Source: Solea solea
Lineage: Eukaryota > Chordata > Actinopteri > Pleuronectiformes > Soleidae
Reading direction: 5' to 3'
Assembly (NCBI RefSeq): GCF_958295425.1
Contig: NC_081148.1
Location: 8,775,466-8,839,465 of the forward strand
DNA length: 64,000 bases
The notes beneath the pieces are model-generated. The model was not told where the DNA came from. It did no database searches and was given only the letters and a program-made list of their open reading frames with translations. The number at the start of each line of letters is the position of its first letter. Position 1 is the stretch's first letter. Positions 1 through 7,915 of the stretch are shown piece after piece. The position numbers were made by a program, and so were the translations under genes.

Positions 1-2285
1 CGTGTTCAGGGAACTTCCCTTGTCTTACATATCAAGTTTTGTGCAGATCGGATAATCTTAGAGTTTACTTCCTGTTTCGGGCATTCCACTTCCTGTTGGG
101 AGGTCATCTCTTGCAGACAAGCTCAGGACAGGTCCCTGGTGTCACATAAAACGTTTCGTGCAAATCGGACAACGTACGGCAAAGTTAGAGGGCACTTCCT
201 GTTTAAAATGGCCAACTTCCTGTTCGTCTCCGTAAACGTGTTCAGGGAAGTTCCCTTGTCTTACATATCAAGTTTTGTTCAGATCGGACAATGTAAGACT
301 TTACTTCCTGTTTCGGGCATTCCACTTCCTGTAGGGAGGTGACCTTTTACGGACATGCTCAGGACAGGTCCCTGGTGTCACATATAAGGTTTTGTGCAAA
401 TCGGACAACGTACGGCAAAGTTAGAGGGCACTTCCTGTTTAAAATGGCCGACTTCCTGTTCGTCTCCGGAAACATGTTCAGGGAAGGTCCCGTAACTCAC
501 ATATCCAGTTTCGTGTCAATCGGACAATGTAAGACTTTACTTCCTGTTTTGGGCGTTCCACTTCCTGTAGGGAGTTGACCTTTTACGGACATGTTGAGGA
601 AGGGTCTGGGGTCCCACATACTAAGTTTCAAGTGGATACAACAATCCCTGTTGGAGCAGCATCCAAAACTATAAATGTAATTCTGTCTGCTGTCACCAGG
701 GGGCGCTGTATTTCAAAATGAATATTTTCATATAGACGTGTTCAGGGCCGGACTGTCATCAATCCTTGCAAGTTTGGTTCAGATCGGACCAGGATTGGCA
801 AAGTTGTAACAGTTTGTTTTTTTAGAATTTTCTACCACCACCAGGAGGTGCTATTTTCAAAATGTACCGTTTCAGCAACATAGTCGTCTTCAGCAACTAA
901 CCATCATCAACTATAGGAAGTTTGGTTGGGATCAGACCTTCCATCGCGAAGTTATAAGAGTTTCATTGTCTGTTCAGAAAATTATTATTATCTCAAATTT
1001 TGGCGCCCCCTATCTCCTACGCCATACAATATTTTAAAAAGCTTTTGATAACTTTTGATGCTCAACTCGTCCACATTGATCTCACCAAGTTTGAAGGTGA
1101 TCGCACAAAAGCTCTAGGAGGAGATAATTGAAATACAAGCTGTCATATTGTCTGCTGTCACCAGGGGGGGCTGTTTTCGAAATTGGATATTTTCATATAG
1201 ACGTCTTTAGGGCCGGACTGTCATCAATCCTAGCAAGTTTGGTTCAGATAGGACCAGGATTCGCGAAGTTGTAGCAGTTTGATTTTTTGTCCCAAAAATC
1301 CGACTTTGCCTCGTTGCCATGGCAACACCGTTAAACGATTTGTCGTCATATTGATCACGCATCATCTACCATGTGTTTTGACTGTTGTCACCAATTTTGA
1401 GTGCGGTACGATTATCTGTGTAAAAGTTATTCCCGAAATCGTAAAAAAACTTTTTTTTGGTGTATTTTCTTCCACCACAAGGAGGCGCTGTTTTCAAACT
1501 TCACCGTTTTTTCATAGACGTCTTCAGCCATGGCCCATCATCAATCATAGCAAGTTTGGTTCGGATCGGACCTTCCATCGCAAAGTTATAAGAGTTTTGT
1601 TTTTCTGATGCGAAACATCAGAATCATCACGAACTTCGCCGCCCCCTATCTCGTGCGCCGTGCGACATTTGAAAAAACATTTGATACCGTGAGCTCCTCA
1701 ACTGGTCCACAGGGACCTCACCAAGTTTGAAGGTGATCGCACGAAAACTCTAGGAGGAGTTAGTTCAAATACCATTGCTGCGAATTCGCCAAAATCGCCA
1801 AAAAATGGCCAATCAACCCAAGATGGCGGATTTCCTGTTGGGTTTGGATCATGGTCATAATGTAATTTTTTCTTCATCCTGACCCACTACACATGTGTAC
1901 CGAATTTCGTGCATGTGCGATATTTGTGTTGGTCATGGTGAATTTGGACAGGTGGCGCCGCACTTATTGGCCCCTCCCACATTCAATTTTTGACGCACAT
2001 TCCCCGAACCTTTTTCAGACGTAAATTTACACCAGGATTGATGCGGTCGCAAAAATTGGTGAGTTTTGGGGTATGGGAAAGGCCTCAAAAAGGCAATTCA
2101 TTTGGGGGAATAATAAGAATAAAAATAACTAGTACCGCGCGCGGTTCTGAACGGGTTCGAGCCGACCCACGCGGGTCGCCGTGTGCCACGGCTCCCCGCG
2201 TGCCTCGCGCTCTCACCCGTTCATTCACCGCGCGCGGTACTAGTTATTTTCAGTACTAGTTATTTTCAGTAATAGTTATTTTCAG
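1..2285 (+). repeat. Array unit U1 (5' cut by window edge)
   Basis: Base 1 corresponds to base 8037 of U5, so about 120 bases of the unit lie outside the window. The unit runs through the ETS-rich part (1-600), the CTCF-like site at 693-706, a second such site at 1158-1171 that has lost its CpG, and the YY1-like site at 1819-1830, and ends in the GC-rich cassette. It is the only unit with no hairpin minisatellite: a short AAT-like stretch (about 2108-2120) leads directly into the cassette. Confidence 0.9.
2122..2285. repeat. GC-rich palindromic junction cassette, copy 1
   Basis: Outer inverted arms begin AAAATAACTAGTACC and run about 35 nt (2122-2156 against 2215-2250); the first 24 nt pair perfectly and, after a small bulge, TGAACGGGT pairs again. 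Each arm contains the self-complementary word ACCGCGCGCGGT. The region between the arms folds into three further hairpins: CGACCC/GGGTCG (2163-2178), GCCGTG/CACGGC (2178-2192) and CGCG/CGCG (2197-2209), so the whole is cloverleaf-like. About 20 CpGs lie within roughly 105 bases, in an otherwise CpG-poor window. Three 16-bp repeats TACTAGTTATTTTCAG follow on the right, the third altered to TAATAG. No reading frame or known element family is recognised. Confidence 0.85.
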
Positions 2286-4706
2286 CGGCGTCCCCGTGCA
2301 TGTCGATCCAAATTTCGGGGGGGATCGCGGCAACGTATGACAAAGTTATAGGGCACTTCCTGTTTAAAATGGCCGACTTCCTGTTCGGTCAAATGCGCAT
2401 CCGTAAACGTGTTCAGGGAAGTTCCCTTGTCTTACATATCAAGTTTTGTTCAGATCGGACAATCTTAGAGTTTACTTCCTGTTTCGGGCATTCCACTTCC
2501 TGTTGGGAGGTCACCTTTTGCAGACATGCTCAGGACAGGTCCCTGGTGTCACATATAAGGTTTTGTGCAAATCGGACAATGTACTGCAAAGTTAGAGGGC
2601 ACTTCCTGTTTAAAATGGCCAACTTCCTGTTCATCTCTGGAAACATGTTCAGGGAAGGTCCCGTAACTCACATATCTAGTTTTGTGTCAATCTGACAATG
2701 TAAGACTTTACTTCCTGTTTCGGGCGTTCCACTTCCTGTAGGGAGGTGACCTTTTACGGACATGCTCAGGACAGGTCCCTGGTGTCACATATAAGATTTT
2801 GTGCAAATCGGACAACGTACGGCAAAGTTAGAGGGCACTTCCTGTTTAAAATGGCCGACTTCCTGTTCGTCTCCGGAAACATGTTCAGGGAAGGTCCGGT
2901 AACTCACATATCTAGTTTCGTGTCAATCGGACAATGTAAGACTTTACTTCCTGTTTCGGGCGTTCCACTTCCTGTAGGGAGGTGACCTTTTACGGACATG
3001 TTGAGGAAGGGTCTGGGGTCCCACATACTAAGTTTCAAGTGGATACAACAATCCCTGTTGGAGCAGCATCAAAAACTATAAATGTAATTCTGTCTGCTGT
3101 CACCAGGGGGCGCTGTATTTGAAAATGAATATTTTCATATAGACGTGTTCAGGGCCGGACTGTCATCAATCCTTGCAAGTTTGGTTCAGATAGGACCAGG
3201 ATTGGCAAAGTTGTAACAGTTTGTTTTTTTAGAATTTTCTACCACCACCAGGAGGTGCTGTTTTCAAAATGTACCGTTTCAGCAACATAGTCGTCTTCAG
3301 CAACTAACCATCATCAACTATAGCAAGTTTGGTTGGGATCAGACCTTCCATCGCGAAGTTATAAGAGTTTCATTGTCTGTTATGAAAAATTATTATTATC
3401 TCCAATTTTGGCGCCCCCTATCTCGTACGCCATACAATATTTTAAAAAGCTTTCGATAACTTTTGATGCTCAACTCGTCCACATTGATCTCACCAAGTTT
3501 GAAGGTGATCGCACAAAAGCTCTAGGAGGAGATAATTGAAATACAAGCTGTCATATTGTCTGCTGTCACCAGGGGGCGCTGTTTTCGAAATTGAATATTT
3601 TCATATAGACGTCTTTAGGGCCGGACTATCATCAATCCTAGCAAGTTTGGTTCAGATCGGACCAGGATTCACGAAGTTGTAGCAGTTAGATTTTTTGTCC
3701 CAAAAATCCGACTTTGCGTCGTTGCCATGGCAACACCGTTAAACGATTTGTTGTCATATTGATCACGCATCATCTACCATGTGTTTTGACTGTTGTCACC
3801 AATTTTCAGTGCGGTACGATTATCTGTGTAAAAGTTATTCCCGAAATTGTAAAAAAACTTTTTTTTGGTGTATTTTCTTTCACCACAAGGAGGCGCTGTT
3901 TTCAAACTTCACCGTTTTTTCATAGACGTCTTCAGCCATGGCCCATCATCAATGGTAGCAAGTTTGGTTCGGATCGGACCTTCCATCGCAAAGTTATAAG
4001 AGTTTTGTTTTTCTGATGCGAAACATCAGAATCATCACGAACTTTGCCGCCCCCTATCTCGTGCGCCGTGCGACATTTGAAAAAACTTTTGATACCGTGA
4101 GCTCCTCAACTGGTCCACAGGGACCTCACCAAGTTTGAAGGTGATCGCACGAAAACTCTAGGAGGAGTTAGTTCAAATACCATTGCTGCGAATTCGCCAA
4201 AATCGCCAAAAAATGGCCAATCAACCCAAGATGGCGGATTTCCTGTTGGGTTTGGATCATGGTCATAATGTAATTTTTTCTTCATCCTGACCCACTACAC
4301 ATGTGTACCGAATTTCGTGCATGTGCGATATTTGTGTTGGTCATGGTGAATTTGGACAGGTGGCGCCGCACTTATTGGCCCCTCCCACATTCAATTTTCG
4401 ACGCACATTCCCCGAACCTTTTTCAGACGTAAATTTACACCAGGATTGATGCGGTCACAAAAATTGGTGAGTTTTGGGGTATGGGAAAGGCCTCAAAAAG
4501 GCAATTCATTTGGGGGAATAATAAGAATAATAATAATAATAATCCTTCCAGTTTCAATAGGTTTCTTGCAACCTTGTTGCTCGAACCCTAATAATAATCC
4601 TTTCAGTTTCAATAGGTTTCTTGCAACCTTGTTGCTCGAACCCTAATAATAATAATCTTTTGCATTTCAATAGGGTTCTTGCAACCTTGTTGCTCGAACC
4701 CTAATA
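2286..4706 (+). repeat. Array unit U2
   Basis: Complete unit from the CGGCGTCCC start to a three-copy hairpin minisatellite. It carries intact CTCF-like motifs at 3100-3113 and 3566-3579 and a YY1-like motif at 4227-4238. The cassette expected at its right end is missing. In its place is ACTAGTACGCGCC near 4707-4719, the first bases of a cassette joined to the interior of another unit. Confidence 0.88.
4544..4706. repeat. Hairpin minisatellite, 3 copies (U2)
   Basis: Copies start near 4544, 4599 and 4657. Each monomer has a CCTTCCAGTTTCAATAGG-type lead and a core with arms AGGGTTCTTGCAAC and GTTGCTCGAACCCT around a CTT loop; 12 of 14 arm positions pair in the AGGGTTC variant. Monomers are separated by TAATAAT spacers of variable length. 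The third copy has the variant lead CTTTTGCATTTCAATAGG. Confidence 0.85.
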
Positions 4707-5167
4707 ACTAGTACGCGCCATGCGACATTTGAAAAAACTTTTGATACCGTGAGCTCCTCAACTGGTCCACAGGGACCTCACCAAGTTTGAAGGCGATCGC
4801 ACGAAAACTTTAGGAGGAGTTAGTTCAAATACCATTGCTGCGAATTCGCCAAAATCGCCAAAAAATCGCCAATCAACCCAAGATGGCGGATTTCCTGTAG
4901 GTTTCACGGGAAAGTCGTCATCGACTTTTTTGACCGTCCCCACCTAATGAACGTGTGTACCAAGTTTCGTTCACGTACATTAAACCCGACATGAGTTGAC
5001 CTAATAGAAGTTTTTTGCGTGACTTTTTAGCCCCTCCCACTTCCAATTTTTCACGCATTTTCCCCGAACGACTTTCAGACGTAAATTTACACCAGGATTG
5101 ATGCGGTCACAAAAATCTGTGAGTTTTGGGGTATGGGAAAGGCCTCAAAAATGCGATTTACTTTTAG

Positions 5168-5169
<2 letters not shown>

Positions 5170-5198
<29 letters not shown>

Positions 5199-5252
5199 CT
5201 TTTGCATTTCAATAGGGTTCTTGCAACCTTGTTGCTCGAACCCTAATAATAA
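5170..5252. repeat. AAT microsatellite plus one hairpin monomer (U3)
   Basis: An (AAT)n run of about ten units (5170-5198) precedes one hairpin monomer of the CTTTTGCATTTC variant (from 5199), followed by a further short AAT tract leading into the cassette. Confidence 0.85.
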
Positions 5253-5254
5253 TA

Positions 5255-5418
5255 AAAATAACTAGTACCGCGCGCGGTTCTGAACGGGTTCGAGCCGACC
5301 CACGCGGGTCGCCGTGTGCCACGGCTCCCCGCGTGCCTCGCGCTCTCACCCGTTCATTCACCGCGCGCGGTACTAGTTATTTTCAGTACTAGTTATTTTC
5401 AGTACTAGTTATTTTCAG
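5255..5418. repeat. GC-rich palindromic junction cassette, copy 2
   Basis: The GC-rich core is identical to the copy ending at 2285, including all inverted arms and inner hairpins, although it terminates the diverged unit U3. All three right-hand 16-bp repeats are intact. It follows one hairpin monomer and a short AAT tract. Confidence 0.85.
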
Positions 5419-5486
5419 CGGCGTCCCCGCGCATGTCGTTCCAAATTTCGAGGGGGATCAGGCAACGTATGGCAAAGTTATAGGGC

Positions 5487-6115
5487 ACTTCCTGTTTAAA
5501 ATGGCAGACTTCCTGTTCGGTCAAGTGCGTGTCCGTAAACGTGTTCAGGGAACTTCCCTTGTCTTACATATCAAGTTTTGTGCAGATCGGACAATCTTAG
5601 AGTTGACTTCCTGTTTCGGGCATTCCACTTCCTGTTGGGAGGTCATCTCTTGCAGACATGCTCAGGACAGGTCCCTGGTGTCACATAAAATGTTTCGTGC
5701 AAATCGGACAACGTACGGCAAAGTTAGAGGGCACTTCCTGTTTAAAATGGCCAACTTCCTGTTCATCTCCGTAAACGTGTTCAGGGAAGTTCCCTTGTCT
5801 TACATATCAAGTTTTGTTCAGATCGGACAATGTAAGACTTTACTTCCTGTTTCGGGCGTTCCACTTCCTGTAGGGAGGTGACCTTTTACGGACATGCTCA
5901 GGACAGGTCCCTGGTGTCACATATAAGGTTTTGTGCAGATCGGACAACGTACGGCAAAGTTAGAGGGCACTTCCTGTTTAAAATGGCCGACTTCCTGTTC
6001 GGACAACGGCGTCTCCGTAAACATGTTCAGGGAAGGTCCAGTAACTCACATATCTAGTTTCGTGTCAATCGGACAATGTAAGACTTTACTTCCTGTTTCG
6101 GGCGTTCCACTTCCT
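5487..6115 (-). promoter_or_regulatory. Dense ETS-like motif cluster (shown for U4)
   Basis: ACTTCCTGT, the complement of the ETS consensus ACAGGAAGT, occurs about eleven times in some 630 bases, often in pairs separated by a TTAAAATGGC word. The same cluster is present in U1 (about 1-580), U2 (2353-2985) and U5 (7985-8620). Sub-repeats of about 240 bp generate the motif spacing. This could be purely a by-product of tandem duplication. Confidence 0.4.
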
Positions 6116-7688
6116 GTAGGGAGGTGACCTTTTACGGACATGTTGAGGAAGGGTCTGGGGTCCCACATACTAAGTTTCAAGTGGATACAACAATCCCTGT
6201 TGGAGCAGCATCAAAAACTATAAACGTAATTCTGTCTGCTGTCACCAGGGGGCGCTGTATTTGAAAATGAATATTTTCATATAGACGTGTTCAGGGCCGG
6301 ACTGTCATCAATCCTTGCAAGTTTGGTTCAGATCGGACCAGGATTGGCAAAGTTGTAACAGTTTGTTTTTTTAGAATTTTCTACCACCACCAGGAGGCGC
6401 TGTTTTCAAAATGTACCGTTTCAGCAACATAGTCGTCTTCAGCAACTAACCATCATCAACTATAGCAAGTTTGGTTGGGATCAGACCTTCCATCGCGAAG
6501 TTATAAGAGTTTCATTGTCTGTTATGAAAAATTATTATTATCTCCAATTTTGGCGCCCCCTATCTCGTACGCCATACAATATTTTAAAAAGCTTTTGATA
6601 ACTTTTGATGCTCAACTCGTCCACATTGATCTCACCAAGTTTGAAGGTGATCGCACAAAAGCTCTAGGAGGAGATAATTGAAATACAAGCTGTCATATTG
6701 TCTGCTGTCACCAGGGGGCGCTGTTTTCGAAATTGAATATTTTCATATAGACGTCTTTAGGGCCGGACTATCATCAATCCTAGCAAGTTTGGTTCAGATC
6801 GGACCAGGATTCACGAAGTTGTAGCAGTTTGATTTTTTGTCCCAAAAATCCGACTTTGCGATGTTGCCATGGCAACACCGTTAAACGATTTGTCGTCATA
6901 TTGATCACGCATCATCTACTATGTGTTTTGACTGTTGTCACCAATTTTGAGTGCGGTACGATTATCTGTGTAAAAGTTATTCCCGAAATCGTAAAAAAAC
7001 TTTTTTTTGGTGTATTTTCTTTCACCACAAGGAGGCGCTGTTTTCAAACTTCACCGTTTTTTCATAGACATCTTCAGCCATGGCCCATCATCAATCATAG
7101 CAAGTTTGGTTCGGATCGGACCTTCCATCGCAAAGTTATAAGAGTTTTGTTTTTCTGATGCGAAACATCAGAATCATCACGAACTTTGCCGCCCCCTATC
7201 TCGTGCGCCGTGCGACATTTGAAAAAACTTTTGATACCGTGAGCTCCTCAACTGGTCCACAGGGACCTCACCAAGTTTGAAGGTGATCGCACGAAAACTC
7301 TAGGAGGAGTTAGTTCAAATACCATTGCTGCGAATTCGCCAAAATCGCCAAAAAATGGCCAATCAACCCAAGATGGCGGATTTCCTGTTGGGTTTGGATC
7401 ATGGTCATAATGTAATTTTTTCTTCATCCTGACCCACTACACATGTGTACCGAATTTCGTGCATGTGCGATATTTGTGTTGGTCATGGTGAATTTGGACA
7501 GGTGGCGCCGCACTTATTGGCCCCTCCCACATTCAATTTTCGACGCACATTCCCCGAACCTTTTTCAGACGTAAATTTACACCAGGATTGATGCGGTCAC
7601 AAAAATTGGTGAGTTTTGGGGTATGGGAAAGGCCTCAAAAAGGCAATTCATTTGGGGGAATAATAAGAATAATAATAATAATAATAAT

Positions 7689-7735
7689 CCTTCCAGTTTC
7701 AATAGGTTTCTTGCAACCTTGTTGCTCGAACCCTA
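7689..7735. repeat. Hairpin minisatellite, 1 copy (U4)
   Basis: A single monomer of the CCTTCCAGTTTCAATAGG variant after an AAT tract; its 3' arm GTTGCTCGAACCCT abuts the extended cassette arm. Confidence 0.85.
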
Positions 7736-7915
7736 AAAATAACTAGTACTGAAAATAACTAGTACCGCGCGCGGTTCTGAACGGGTTCGAGCCGACCCAC
7801 GCGGGTCGCCGTGTGCCACGGCTCCCCGCGTGCCTCGCGCTCTCACCCGTTCATTCACCGCGCGCGGTACTAGTTATTTTCAGTACTAGTTATTTTCAGT
7901 ACTAGTTATTTTCAG
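7736..7915. repeat. GC-rich palindromic junction cassette, copy 3 with extended left arm
   Basis: The core is again identical. The left side carries one additional full 16-mer, CTGAAAATAACTAGTA, the reverse complement of the right-hand repeat, so the element has inverted terminal stacks of the same 16-mer: one full plus a partial on the left, three on the right. It follows directly on the hairpin minisatellite monomer without an intervening AAT tract. Confidence 0.85.

Larger units (their letters stand above)
4711..5418 (+). repeat. Array unit U3, collapsed and mosaic
   Basis: Only the 3' part of a unit is present, starting at the block GCGACATTTGAAAAAAC. Bases 4720-4895 are almost identical to the matching part of U2. 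From about 4896 to 5040 the sequence is strongly diverged from all other units while keeping landmarks such as GTGTACCAAGTTTCGT and GCCCCTCCCAC, and identity rises again to 5165. An AAT tract (about 5170-5198), one hairpin monomer and a complete cassette (5255-5418) follow. The simplest reading is an originally full unit whose first part was lost by recombination with the preceding cassette. Confidence 0.8.
5419..7915 (+). repeat. Array unit U4
   Basis: Complete unit of 2497 bases, the best reference copy. Its CTCF-like motifs are at 6243-6256 and 6708-6721, with a weaker CCACCAGGAGGCGC at 6387-6400. The YY1-like motif is at 7369-7380, one hairpin minisatellite copy lies at 7689-7735, and a cassette with an extended left arm ends the unit. 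It has a small tail variation (GGACAACGGCG against GGTCAACGGCG) compared with U5. Confidence 0.92.

Noticed and set aside
1279..1608. Repeated 109-codon frames in the unit middle (also 6829-7158 and 9327-9656)
   Set aside because: Same reason: tandem duplication preserves an accidental frame; composition follows the repeat and no domain is visible.
2122..2285. Reading the cassette as a Helitron 3' end because a GC palindrome precedes CTAG
   Set aside because: The palindrome is continuous without a loop, the same structure exists inverted at the other end, and no 5' TC end or Rep/helicase trace is present.
2122..2285. Reading the cassette as a tRNA gene because it folds with three hairpins and contains GGTTCGAGCC, a B-box match
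   Set aside because: No A box, arm lengths and loops are wrong for tRNA, and the closing stem is far too long.
2300..2695. Recurring open frames of 120-131 codons in the ETS-rich part of array units (also 5501-5881 and 7998-8378)
   Set aside because: They recur because the DNA recurs. The protein is made of translated sub-repeats, has no family resemblance, and the frame breaks between sub-repeats of different length in U1 and U2.
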